From: Penelope pileata | Taxonomy: Eukaryota > Chordata > Aves > Galliformes > Cracidae | Direction of reading: 5' to 3' | Assembly (NCBI GenBank): GCA_013396635.1 | Contig: WBMW01005873.1 | Location: 186,001-250,000 of the forward strand | Length of the DNA stretch: 64,000 nucleotides | Shown here: positions 1 through 12,300 of the stretch, one piece after another | Position numbering within the stretch: the stretch's first letter is position 1 | How the letters are laid out: each line of letters starts with the position of its first letter | The notes under the pieces: model-generated | Databases searched by the model: none | Seen by the model: only the letters and a program-made list of their open reading frames with translations | What the model was told of the DNA's origin: nothing | Program-made: the position numbers and the translations under genes

Positions 1-1342
1 CTAAAGAAAGCTAGATAATACTGATCTTTTTGTGCTAGACCATTTAGGCAGGAGAGATCCTTCATATGCCTCAATTTATTTTTTTAATTTAAATTATTTT
101 TTGAGATCAAGCAAGACTTTTTGGGGTAAAGCAGAGAAGACTCAGGTGCAAGTGTAACAGTTTAAGATAAGATTGCTAAAATAATTTATATAGCTTTTTT
201 ATTATTATTTTAATCCACAGCAAACAAAGGGAGTTACATCCTCCAGCTCCATAAATAAGGTGTCTAAGAATTTCTTCTAAAAGCAATCAAATTTCCTTTA
301 TTTAGCTGCCTTTAGTGTCAACAAATGCTGAATTATGCATGGAGGCAATGATATTCTGATACTCGCTTCCAGTGACTTTATTAAAAATGGAGAGAAATCA
401 ATATTGGTTTCAGTACTGAAAAATGCAGGACAGCTTGACGATCTGTGAAAGCAGCCAAAGACATTAAGAAGTCAGCGTCTGGTTTGATTTTTGAAGATTC
501 AGCAACCTCATGTTTCAGAAACTTGGTTCTTTAAAACTCTTTGGTCTGCCTAACAAATTTTAAAAATATATCCTTAGAAAGATCTCTGTTCTTGTTCCAC
601 GCTACTACTGCAGCCTCATTAATTTCGCTATTTATGTTTATTGATTTCCACGTTCAGCTCTTGTTTGTCCCAGCAATGGGAGGAATAAAAATTCGAAATC
701 TTATGGAAAGCATTACCCAATTAGAGGCAGAGCACTTTTTGGAAGTCCCTTATCCTATGCAATAATAGTTAAGAGAAAACACATTTCAAAAGGCTCCTCT
801 TTCATGAGCTATTTTTGTTTCCTATCAAATCCATTTTTCCTTCGCCCTCCAGACATACTGGGCCATTGAGTTCCACTGCCATCCTTTCAGCGTAGAGGTA
901 ATCTTCATTTGCTTAAAATTGTTTACCTTATTATGACATTTGTTCCCTCTTAGTAACTGTGTTGTAAGGAAGTGCAAACTCATGCTATCTACATCTTATT
1001 CCATTCGATTCCATGGATTTCTACTCTTGTAATTCTCAGCTTATTCTAGCATTTGCCTGGTCTTTTTCCTATAGAAGATATTCCAACTTTCTGAACTGTC
1101 TCTTTGCCCTTCTCCAAGCATTTCCCTATGTTTAAAAAATAAATAAAAGATGGCCAGAGCTGTATTCAAGGTGTGTGCTGTAGATTTATACAATGGCACA
1201 ATGGTGTTCTCTGTTATCCAATCTTTTCCTAATAACTTGCAATATTTAATTTGCTGTTTTGTTAGCTGTACAGATCTGAGCTAAAGTTTCCAATGAATTA
1301 TACATAACAAATCCAATACATCTAAAAAAATCCATCTCCTTA
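1..1342. other. Unassigned AT-rich non-coding stretch
   Basis: I see no recognisable gene, RNA or transposon here. The longest open frame (541-765) starts at TTG rather than ATG, has no domain resemblance and fits chance. AATAAA-like words occur around 1138-1145, but nothing upstream looks like a transcription unit. The sequence is CpG-poor and AT-rich, like bird intergenic or intronic DNA. Confidence 0.6.
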
Positions 1343-1402
1343 GTGTGAGGGCTGCTCCAAAAGTACTGCCTCCTATTTCATTATGTTGGCCCATGACATC
1401 AG
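1343..1402 (+). mobile_element. Galluhop-like mariner terminal fragment
   Basis: The block starts just after a TA dinucleotide (1341-1342) with GTGTGAGGGCTGCTCCAAAA and runs on into TATTTCATTATGTTGGCCCA. From memory this agrees with the left terminal repeat and adjoining sequence of the chicken mariner-family transposon Galluhop (Mariner1_GG), whose TIR is followed by the same 'ATGTTGGCCCA.. ACATCAGAG' segment. The match fades after about 1402, and I see no opposite-orientation TIR nearby and no transposase frame. It is therefore a terminal fragment or a deletion derivative with no coding capacity. TA next to the left end fits mariner target choice. The family is best known in galliform birds, which is the main clue to the host clade. 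Family assignment rests on memory, not on a search. Confidence 0.7.
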
Positions 1403-4400
1403 AGCACCTGCTTTCAGAGTGATCAGCAGCTGATCAGAGCATCACAGTGCTTTGATTTCACACTTGGAGATGCATGAAAGGAGAGATACTCTTTTGGGTA
1501 AGTCAGCATCTGCAGGCAGTAGAGAAGAATTCTTATTCCCTCATGCCACGGTTACATATCTGTCCTCTAGCAAAATCATAGCTCTGTATCTCAAATTCCC
1601 CAACTGTTTTCCAACACCTATACCCTCAAGGCTATTGTGAAGATTCATTTATTAACATTAATTGACAGATATTACACAAGCAACATGTCAGAACTGTTCT
1701 GATATATCTCAATATGTCACTGTTACCAGGAGAATTAAATGATGTATCACATTTTTATGTGTATATACATACACGAGTTTAAAAATAATTCCATAGGTAG
1801 CTCAGTTCTTCTAATAAGAAAAAATGATGTAAAAATCCTGATTAATCATATACAAATGGCTTACTTCAATAAAGCTTTTTGCAGCAACTTTCAAAAACTT
1901 GTAGCAGCATTATTAATTAGGACTGCTAAGAGCAATAAGCCTTCATATTACATGCAACTGATAGTTTTATTTATTTACATGAAATTTTTATTATTTTTCT
2001 TGGGTGGCTTGGGGTAGTTCTTTTCCCCAACTCTACCAGAATACAATTTTACCTAGCCAAACTGACATCTAACAGGAAGGAGAGAGTTGCACGTAGCCTT
2101 TGTAACTCAAAAGGAAAACACAATGATTTATCCTGCAAAACCCCTAGTTTTTACTCAGCTAGTACAGGAAAAATGAAGTAATGCAGGGTGTCCACTACAG
2201 AGCCATCAAGTGTAACAGGCTGGAAAGGCAGATAAAATAAAATAAGGGATTGGGGAGCTGGTATTTCTCACTGCAATTGTTGCTGTATTAGGGGTTTGGC
2301 TTCACAAGCAATCACTGGGTGGTTGCTTAGGTCTTGAATATTTACAGAATATGGCCAAAAAGACGTTTCTGTTACTAGCAAAATGTTTCACTTTCAGCTA
2401 AAATGATCTTTTAAGTTATGCTCAGAGCTATCAAGCTAAGAAATACAAATTTTAGCTGTACACACACGTACACATTTCAAACCTTGAAGTGTTCTCACCT
2501 CTTGTGTTCTTTTCTTTTTTTTCCTTTTTTTCCCCCCTCCTCCTTTTAAATAGGATATTTTGAATGGTCTGAAGCTGAAATGTTAACTTTCTTTAGAGCT
2601 AGCAATTTTCTAGTATCTACTGAAGTTTTCTCAAATTAAGAATAAGATTAAGGACATAAGTAATCAAGACAAACACACAAATCAAGATGCCCCACTAAAC
2701 AGCCTCTCTACGCTAGTTTTTTCTTTGTTGTACTTAATTTGGTTAATTGGTTTTTCTTTGTTAGTATTAAATCACTCCTGGAGCGCACAGCTCCTTTAAG
2801 ATCTTCAAGTGATCTAAGAGTACTGCAGCAATTAACAGCTCTCAACCATGTTCCCATGAAGTAGCTGGGATTGATGCATGGCTGGGTGAGAGCTCCTAGC
2901 AGATATGCAGTGAAACCTGAGTTCACCATTTTTACCAGGAGACCAGAACAAAATTAGTCGGGATAGTCCCAACTCAACCAAGACTTTCAGCAACCAGCAC
3001 TAGTCTTGTTCTTCACAAGAAGAACAGGAACTCTTCCAAGCACTTTCAGTTGGAGTCTTTGTCCATATACTCTTTGCCATGCTTTAATTTTATTTTGAAA
3101 CAACCACACCAGGATTCCTCTCCTCCCTGCTCTGCTTGCACGTCTAGTGCCCAGCACAGTGGATTTTCCAACAGTTTGGGATGTGGAAACATTTCTATAC
3201 TTAATACTCAAAGACAAGCAGTAGCAATGAAAACAGCCTAGAGAAAGCCCGGAGCTAGCAGGCAGGCTCCAGCTGGAAAGCACCATCTCGGTACATTGGA
3301 GTGCAGGGAGTCCAGTTCCAAGCAGTGTATTTCTGGACTAGCAATGAAACAATAGAGGAGCCTATCATTAAATGATGGGAGAGGAAAAAAAAGTAAGAAA
3401 GAGTAATTGAGACAGGATCTACGATGAAGGTACAGCTTACCTGTGACAACATGGGTTGAATACATTCAAACAAATATTGACGATACCCAAAACTCTGAGT
3501 AGACATGCATTTGTCAATCAGGGCAAAATTCCTCATTGTAACAGATTCAATTTATCGTTCTTGCCTCCAGATGTGTTTGTTTATCATCTCTTCCAATTAA
3601 AGTAGTCTATTTGCATAAGCAATGCTCAAAATTGAATATTTAACCCTTTTAAAAATTGAACAAGAAAGTCAGAAAGCAAGTATTCACACAGACAGTACAA
3701 CAACTTTCTGGAAAGCAGTATCAGCTGTTACATCACATTTCAGACCTGCTTCCACGGAAGCACGCAAGTGACAGCATGCAAAGCTAGCAACAATGTTGAT
3801 CCATTTTCCTCAAAACTTTTTCCCCCCACAGTAGAAAATGAGTCCTGCAACTTTCATTGCAACTTACAACATTTCATTAACAGGGTAAAATCTATCCCTG
3901 TCTTAAGTCTCTGACAACTATAGTATTTCATTCGATATTCAAAGCCTGTGTATCTAAGCAAGATGATGTTCTACACAAATCAGAAGATGAAATTCCTACC
4001 CTCACAGGCAAATTTAGTTCTTTAGAGAGTACTCCTGGAGGTTGGAGGCTCTCACAGCCAAAAAATGATTCCCTGAGGGATGACTGCTTCATAAAGGATT
4101 TTCTTTTAAAGAGTATTGGGGGTCACTTGTAGACAGGCTTGAGTTTCAAAGAGAAACGTCTTTATTCTCCATGGACTCAGTGAGCATATCAAGTCACCAG
4201 CAGTAATGCCGTAGCCTTGTAGGCCCTAGAGAGGGTTTCTAATGTTCACTAGAGGCCAGGTTCTCTTCTTTCCTCCATGCCTGAGCAGCCTAACACTCCT
4301 AGAGACACGTTATTTATTTCTGCTTGGTTTATAGGAAGAACTCTTCAGCTGTTAATTAGCAGAGGATTACTCTTCCCTTCCCAGGACACAGCAAGGCAAG

Positions 4401-6277
4401 TCTGAACTCCATTCGCTCCACCCTCAGCCCTGGAATTCTTGGTCCCCAGGTGAAGCTTTGGCAAAGACGATGTACAGAAGACACTGAACAATTAAATGTA
4501 TCCTACTTTAGAGGACACAGGGAAGGCTTGCTACTGGAGTTTTTGATCAAAAACACATACAGGTATGAAAAACAATTATTGCTCTTATTTCAAATTGTCC
4601 TCCCACCGTGGGACAGCCCACAGAATTCAGTTCACGCTCCACCAAATTTAATTGGTTATTCCTCTGAAGGTTTCCGTATGTCTTTAGCATGCACCATTTC
4701 AAATATAAACTAGTAAAATTGGTTTCCACACAAAAAGTTGAATGCCATTAAGAATATATTCACGTGTATAAGAACATTAGTGGACCCAAGGTGCTAGATA
4801 TAAATGACAAATAACTAGCTTAATAGCTAACAGACGACCATAGAGCACCTTGCACAGTGTGGTATCTAAGTTTTTCCAGGAACCCTTCATGTTTTTGTTA
4901 CAGAAAGAACAGCATGTATTTGTAACGCAGGATAATTTGTCACCTAAAGCAGTCTGTGTGCTGTCTTGTTGCTGATTTTTCTCTATTCAGTCTCTCTCTA
5001 TTCTATTGCTACTATTAACACAGCTCTTTTATGCGTTTTTCCTTCAGAAGAGGCATAAGAGCAGCACCTTCTCTTTCAGAAAATAAAAACTATTCTCTTA
5101 TTTGTAAATATTGCTTCCAGATTAGATTTGAAAGCTCAGTAAGGATCTGCAGTATAAGTAATGCCATGGTATCTCAGACACTCAACCCAGTTGTTATACT
5201 CTGGGTAGAAATACTGCCAGCTGCTTGAGCAAGTGTGCTGGGGCTTCAGTACTCCTTTTCATTTGGTGACACCCTGCCCCGTCACCTGATTCCACCACAT
5301 CCTATAAACAGTTCAGGTGATTCAGAACCACAGGAGCAAAAGGGAGGTGTTCGTAAGCTTGCCAGTGGAGCAGATTTAAATATTTTTCCCTGCACTCTGC
5401 AGTTTATTAGGTCTAGTAGGCGTGAGCTTGTCTCTCTCTCCAGAGGCTGCAGCCACTCATCTTAGCGTTGGTTTCTTCAGCACAACCACTACCCTTCTCG
5501 TGCCAAATATCCAAATTCTGCTGATCAGTAAAGCACCTACTCACCCCAGCAAGGATGACTTGTAATGTTATCAGCAACGGCAAGCAAATAAAGGGCATGC
5601 AGGTAAAGGGTTGTACACTAGAGTGACTTGGCCGTAAATATGTTCATACTGGAAAGCAGAACAAAATTTACAGCTCTCATAGCACTGAAATTCTAGAAAA
5701 GTGTCCCAGTAGCAAAGATGTTTCATCATCCTTTTATTTTTGAAAACAAGTTGGATCAGTTTATGAACAGTATTGTATATAATAAGAGATGGGACTTGAA
5801 TACCCAGGAAATACTTTCTAGTCCTATATTTCCCTGAGATTACAGAAGTTTGTTTTTTAGCTCAAAAGCATTGCATAATCCCTCATGAGGTTTCAAAATC
5901 CCATGCTTCTAGTTCATTTTCTAGATATTTCCTACTCCTTCAGCATTTTTATTCTACCTGAAGTATTTTAAACCCTTCAGTATTTTTTCCTGCCTGAGCA
6001 AATTTTCCTGATTCTCCTCAAAGCTAAGGCATTGCAGCTACCAGCTTGGTGTCAGACAAAAAAAAAAAAAAAAAACCTGAAATGTCATTATAGTTATTTT
6101 ATTTGTGTATTTCATGGTTGGGGAGCAACCTGAAAGCTTAGTTTCACCAGGGCTGATTCAGTTACACGCATCTGAGTCTATGGAAAGGCTGATGTCACCA
6201 CACCGCAGCGTAGGCTTTCCATTTCTGCTGTTAGGTTCCCTAAATTTGCTTCTACACCATTCCACAAAAGGACTCTG
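1403..6277. other. Unassigned non-coding stretch
   Basis: I recognise no gene or dated repeat. A perfect 15-bp palindrome with a single central base, GATCAGCAGCTGATC, sits at 1421-1435, right after the mariner fragment. A long pyrimidine tract at 2509-2547, ending in TTTTAAATAG at 2552, resembles a 3' splice site, but only short open sequence follows. A 19-base poly-A run lies at 6058-6076. Open frames of 60-99 codons in this stretch have no domain resemblance. Confidence 0.55.
6058..6076. repeat. Poly-A tract (19 bases)
   Basis: A pure run of A. It could be the tail of a decayed retroposon inserted on the plus strand, but the sequence to its left shows no known retroposon, so it is recorded only as a homopolymer. 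Confidence 0.9.
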
Positions 6278-6350
6278 TGTGTGGGAGACCCTTTCACTGC
6301 TATAAGGGTGAAAGGGTGGGGAAAGGCAGGTGACAGCAGTCTCCCACACA
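6278..6350. repeat. Nested perfect inverted repeat
   Basis: The outer arms are TGTGTGGGAGAC (6278-6289) and GTCTCCCACACA (6339-6350), an exact 12-bp match. The inner arms are CCCTTTCAC (6289-6297) and GTGAAAGGG (6308-6316), an exact 9-bp match around a 10-base loop. The inner helix abuts the outer one on the 5' side (sharing base 6289), and a 22-base bulge (6317-6338) separates them on the 3' side. This could fold as a bulged hairpin in RNA, or be a scar of a small inverted-repeat element. No family is recognised, and whether it is transcribed cannot be told from sequence. Confidence 0.75.
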
Positions 6351-9300
6351 AAACCCTTGGCTTGAGCTGTGTCTCTGAGCTGGACCTTGTCAGAGAGCAG
6401 GGAAGCAGGAGCTCAATCAGAAAGACTTCTGCTTCTCCTTCCCTATAGCAACAACTTCATTAAGGACATCCTTCATCAGGGCATGCAGTTAGAACAATTG
6501 CCTCACTTGGCAAACCAAGTGCATAATCCTTTTTCTCCTAATGCTCCTAGTAACGGTTCATCATTACATCCTATCCCATTTCTGAGTGGTAAAGCCTCTA
6601 GGAACACAAGTGTGCATGGCCACTAGGACTAACACATCAGTTTGTATCTAGGAATTACGCACATTTTCCATACTTGTCACTCAGAACACAGAAATTGTGC
6701 TTGTCCATGGGACATCATCAGCTGTTTGGGTTATTACAAGTTGTTTCTACAGGGTCACAGATTCTGTGCAAAGCTAAAAAACAAAACTATAAACAGATTT
6801 CTCAGCCTCTATTCCATCTGTTCCATGGAAAGCATGCTGCACTGCATTTTTACATGACATAACATACTCAGCCTTGTTGTTCTCATGCCACATGGTCTGA
6901 TGTGACCTGAGACACAGGATCCAGAGAGGCAGGCAGCCAGGCAGGCACACCATGAACAGTGAAGTAGTTGTGCTGAATTGCTTATTGATTAGCAATTGTT
7001 CAGCTTCTAGTCAAAAAAGGAAAAACAAAATCCTCCCCCATGGAGATGGGGGGAAAAAAGGAAAAAAAGCAGCAGCCAAGCAAATAAAAAACCCTCAGAT
7101 ACTAAATTTACAATTAAGGAAAGTCACACAGTCGATTAGGGTAAAGGCAGAGCTGTATCACACTCTGCAGTCAATAGAGTAATGAGCTTTGCCACAATGG
7201 TATCTCACTTAGCATCATGGCTCCCGCTCATATTAGCGGAGCAGGAAAACCTTCTTAAACAATTTGGGGCATTCTCTCGTATGATACCTGACCCATCATC
7301 TAGTAAGCACTCTCTGTAGTCACACCCTGTTTCGTATCCAAGTGTAAAGTACCGTGTCCTAAAGGGCTCGACTACTTTTCTTACACAATACTCTGGCAAA
7401 AGCAAAGAAAAACAATACAAGAAAACAAAGAACCCCCCATCTCCTATGATGGATTTGCAGTCTAAGTGCAAGTGAAAGAGTCCAAGAAGAAATAGTTTCA
7501 TACTACTGAATGGAGGAGTCAGACTGGTCACTAGCAGAAGCTTCCTGAATTCAAGTAGCACAGCACTAGAATCAATTCCCTAGGAAAGGTGCTGGCAGCT
7601 CTCTCACTGGATGTTTTTATGGAGACAGACACAGGCAGACTTGATCCTGTATCGGGACAAGGAAATAAAAAACCCTTGAGTTCTATTCCCCCATGGCAAG
7701 GCAAGAAAGAGCTAGAAGACAATACTAATCAAAATGATCAGTCTCCTGTGAGAGGAGAAATGCATCAGCAGACCTTCACCTGGCATTAAAATGTAACACA
7801 ATTGCTTGGTCTCCTTAATAGCTTTAGTCATGATTTGATATTAAAGCAATATGATGGAATGTGCTTGGTTAAGAAAAAACACCGTTATTTCCCACACACT
7901 GTTTATGAGCATTTTCAGAAATAGCACAGGTTCTCTTTCCCCACAGGGAAGACATGCTGTGATTTATGGGCTGTAATAGTGAGCTTAATTGGAAAGGAGA
8001 TATCATTGTTGACAGCTTTGTCTTCGTCTGGTAAATAATGGAATAAACCTGCAGGGAGCACTTACTCCCCCATCAGAGTTTCGGACAGTGACTTTTGGAG
8101 GCCACATACTTTCTAATGTATTTGCAGTATAGCTTGCATGCTGAGGCCATTGCCACTGCATCTGTGCACAGCTGTCCCTGGAGCCCCATTTGTTTCATCA
8201 GTGAGGTCGCCTGCGCTCGAGATAGGAGCTGGGTAATGGAGAGGAGGAGTGCTGGACCATGATGCAGATATCCATCTACATTGTGCAATGGAGTGTCAAG
8301 CAGACAACCCCTGCTCAAGAACCTTGAGCCTTCTACAAAGCGCAGAGATCTACAGATTGGTCAGACAGAGCTAAGGTAATTTGGCCAGAGCTAAATAGCT
8401 TGAGGCAAGCACTCCATGGATGGGACTTGCCTCTGATTCTGTTTGTATTCAGATTCTAATAGATAGCCAAGGTGTTTGCTAATTATAAGCCTTAGTGATT
8501 TTAGCTAGAGAGAGGGTATTATCAAAGGGGTCCAGCTTGTTTGGCACTTGCTGTTTAATTAGCGACCAAAAAAACTGCTTTAGAAAAAGGCTTTTTAAGC
8601 ACTCTCTTGAGCATGTTTACATTGCCATTATTGCTTCTCCCTTCATCATCAGTTTCAGGACAGTTTACAAAGCCAAGGGGCCCAAACCAGATACATCCAC
8701 ATTGTCTGTTACAGAGTTCAAATGCTTAACATCTCATTCTCCCTGCCCAGAGGGACAGTTAGCCCACACCAGTCTGGGGCCTGCCAAGTTGGCTAAGGCA
8801 ACGCACAAGTCATCTCAAAAACAGAAATCACAGTTCATAAGCAAGACCCTGCAGATAAGGTAAAGAGGATTTATTGAACTAAGAGACAACTCCAGTATGA
8901 ACAACTCCACTGTAGTTTGCACCATATGAACCACGCTTCTCAACACAACTATGCACTCCTTACACAAGTGCCACAAAGACTGTGGCAGAAGCTGCTGTAC
9001 ATCACATCACCCCCTTTGCCCTGCAACATAAAGATGTCTGACTCCTGTGATGATATTATCTGAATCATATTGGTAAAATAATTCAAAACCAACAGCTAAG
9101 AAACAGTGAGAGGTTACACTATGCTCTGTTCCATACCTTAAGTTCTGTGAACATTTTTTTCTTTTGAATGATTTCATTAATTTTTCCTTTGCTTTTAAGC
9201 AGAAAGCCATGGAGTTAACACATAGAAAAGAAAGACATGTTTAAGTAAACTCTTCACAAAGTTTAATTAGATTCTTTTTCTTAAAAGGAAAAGTCAGAAA

Positions 9301-12300
9301 TATATTAACTATATGCATGGACAGAGATGCTGAATTACCTTTACCTATTTTTTAAATACAGTTCTTTCCACTCATTCTAATATAACCTTGTCTTCTTTTC
9401 TCCCTGCCCTTATTCATGATGTTCTGTACAACCTCACTCCCCTCAACACTAGTTTTTCATCAATGACAGCTCACTTACATCCTCTGATCGACAGTAGCTA
9501 GAGATAAAACACAATACTAGGAGGTAAGTTGGATGTGATGGAGAATAAGGAATGATTGAATTAATACATTGTATTGCCTCATCTATTATGTCTGTGTTGT
9601 TCTTGTCGTTCCATTCCCAAGTGACATGCTGTAAAGGACCAACACTTCTCTGACTTTCTGCAGACAAAAGGAAGAAAACAGCAGCCTGGAAAGAGTAGTA
9701 CTTGCACAGCGATGTTAAGTGTTAGGGAAGTTTATTCTAGAAAAGATAGATAAAATGTGGAATCGAAAAAACACCACCACCACCACATGAAAACAGTCAG
9801 AGAAAAAGATTTATAGAATTCCAAAAGATATGTATGACCACGGTGCTTGAAATATAGTTAAAGATTTCTACAGGGCTGTAAACCTCACTGTCATGGGATA
9901 TCAGCACAGAAAAGAAGTTGGAAAGATTCCTAAAATGACCACACAGAACAGAGGAAGAGTTTGTAAGAATTTGAATCATTAACTGTCAGAAGAAAAACAT
10001 ATTAGAAGCAAGGGTTAAAGGTTAAAGCCAATCTCTATTTACCTAGAAAATAACTGGGACTAATAGGAACAAATATTCACGATGAAAATGCTTATACCTT
10101 GTTCTGAAAAAGATGATGCCCACCACGATTAGATACAGAATGTGGTTGATAGAGACCCTGGCTCTGATCTAGTCCAATAGTGCTCCAGTATACCTGCCCC
10201 TATGGATCGTATGGAACAGGCACCTAATAAGCAAACAATGGCAGCTGCAAAGGGCAGCTAAATGATCTCATAAGATACAATCCAGATAATCAGTGTGGAT
10301 AAAGATCACCGATTTCTGAAGATGCAAAACCTTTGGAAAGAATTGCATGAGGAATGCACATGATGTGTTACTTTCCTCTTTACTGTTTAGCAAAGCATCC
10401 CTGATGTCCAGGAGGTTCCTGCAGCTAGAATACAGGCACATTTGTTAACCAATGTGATGGCTACTGCTCAAACTTTCTCTCTCTCAGAAATGAAAATTAC
10501 AACAAAAACCTCCAATAAAATGCAACAAGACCAAGAACATCCTTTTGAACTTCTGTATCTTGGTGAGGAATCAAATAATTTCCTAGCTGAATTATATCAG
10601 CAGAGTGAAATCTTTGGTAGAATTCAGAGATCCTCTTCTCTTCCCACAGCGTTGCTGCTAGAAACTGTATATCTGTGTATTGAAAGGTAAATAGGCAGGC
10701 ACTTTAACATTACTTGCGTTCGTAACAATAACGTGAAAGATCATTAATGATGATTTAGATCTCATAGCACGTCTTCTCAGAAGAGATTTGCCAGCTTGCA
10801 CATCTAATTATTTACAGATATTCGTGTTGCAAGAGGGATGATAATCACATCTTTGGCTAGCATCTTCCTTGGATTCATGAAAAATCCTCCTAGATGGAGT
10901 CATCACTTCTTCCACTGCCCTGCTTCCCACCCCGACCCCCTTAATCTTTATTTCAGTAGTCTTAGCTTCTAGAAAAGTGACAGGAGCAAGTGGCAATATC
11001 CCTTTCTCCAGTTTCACAATAGGTAATTTCTTGCAATATCAGTTTAGCAACAGGAGGACAATAAAATGTCATCTGAGAAAAGCATGAGAGACTGAAAGAA
11101 AAATAAACAAACAATTTATTCTGTCTAAGAGCTAAAAAGTGTGCGGGGGAAGTCCTCACTTGTTTCTCTTTTCTGTGTCCATCAATGCAGTATGACAGTG
11201 CCATATGGAAATACTCCCCTCTCTTAGGTCCCACAATCTAAAGCTCAATAACGAGCTTTTATGTAGAAAATAGGAGTATCCAGGATGTCTGTTTCACTGT
11301 GCTGCAGGAAACACTAGCATTTCTTGTCTATCATTTCAGTGAGATACGGGTCTTCCAGCCTGGTGTGAGGGAAGGACACATTAGGAGCAGCATTTCCCAA
11401 ACTGGCTGGCTATTCTCAAGTGATAGTGTATAAAAACAGGACAGTTGATTCCCTAACTACTCAGTTTCTGCTCCTGATGTAAAAGCCAACTTTCTATGGA
11501 CTAAACAAACAGAAGCATATGTGCTCCCATCCATCTCTGTGAGAAATTTTTGTGTTGTACTTTGATACACCTTACCGTAGAGAGTGAATTCAGGATCTTA
11601 ATACATGAAAGTACTTGTGCTTTATACATCCTTTACAAGCAGGGAGCTTCTCTTTCATAGAAATTGAGGATCTGTGCACCTTGACTTTGAAAGATCTGTC
11701 TGTGAGTCAGAGGCCTCACTGGACTGACTCCAAATTCCTGAAGAAACGTGCAACTACAACCTAATCTTAATTTGAAGGAGACAGTCACACCTTCTCACTG
11801 GCATTCAGACAGAATAGCTGTAACTGCGCATGCAGATTCCCAATTAATCAATACATGCTTTGTTAGATTGAGATAGATACAGCTCCTGCATCCCCTGGAG
11901 GGCAGCTACGTGATGGTGACAGATGTCTGTCAGGTCCTCGTCCATCCTGCACTGCTGACAGCCAGCGAGGCTGAGCAGGGTCAGAACTCTCCCTGCAGCA
12001 TTTTCCAAATCTATTTTGTACCTGCCTGCCACATACCCCAGCACCCTCAGTGTTTTTCCCTTCTGCACTACATCACCCATCCTCACCGTGCCTTTTAATT
12101 CCTCACCCTCTTCACCACTCTCCTCTAGGTTTTCCCCACAGCATTTGCCTTCCTCTCCTGCTTCCACCCACTCCCTTCAAGACCCTGCACGACACTCCTC
12201 TTGCAGCATCTTCCAATTGAGCAGCACCTTTCTCTGACCCCTGTTGACTGACTGCTCTTCCACACTTGACAGCAGCAATCCCAACCCCCCCCCATCAATA

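Noticed and set aside
2509..2665. Pyrimidine tract ending in AAATAG followed by a 27-codon open segment
   Set aside because: The weak acceptor context (purines directly before the AG) and the short tail make an exon call unsupportable.
8495..8863. 122-codon plus frame
   Set aside because: It has no recognisable domain, no flanking splice or promoter logic, and a size expected by chance in a window of this length.
10135..10230. Possible old repeat around GACCCTGGCTCTGATCTAG
   Set aside because: No sustained similarity to CR1 or any other avian family that I can recall.
11844..12240. Glu/Gly-rich minus frame of 107 codons and overlapping plus frames
   Set aside because: The region is pyrimidine-rich on the plus strand, which removes stops in several frames. 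No family resemblance.
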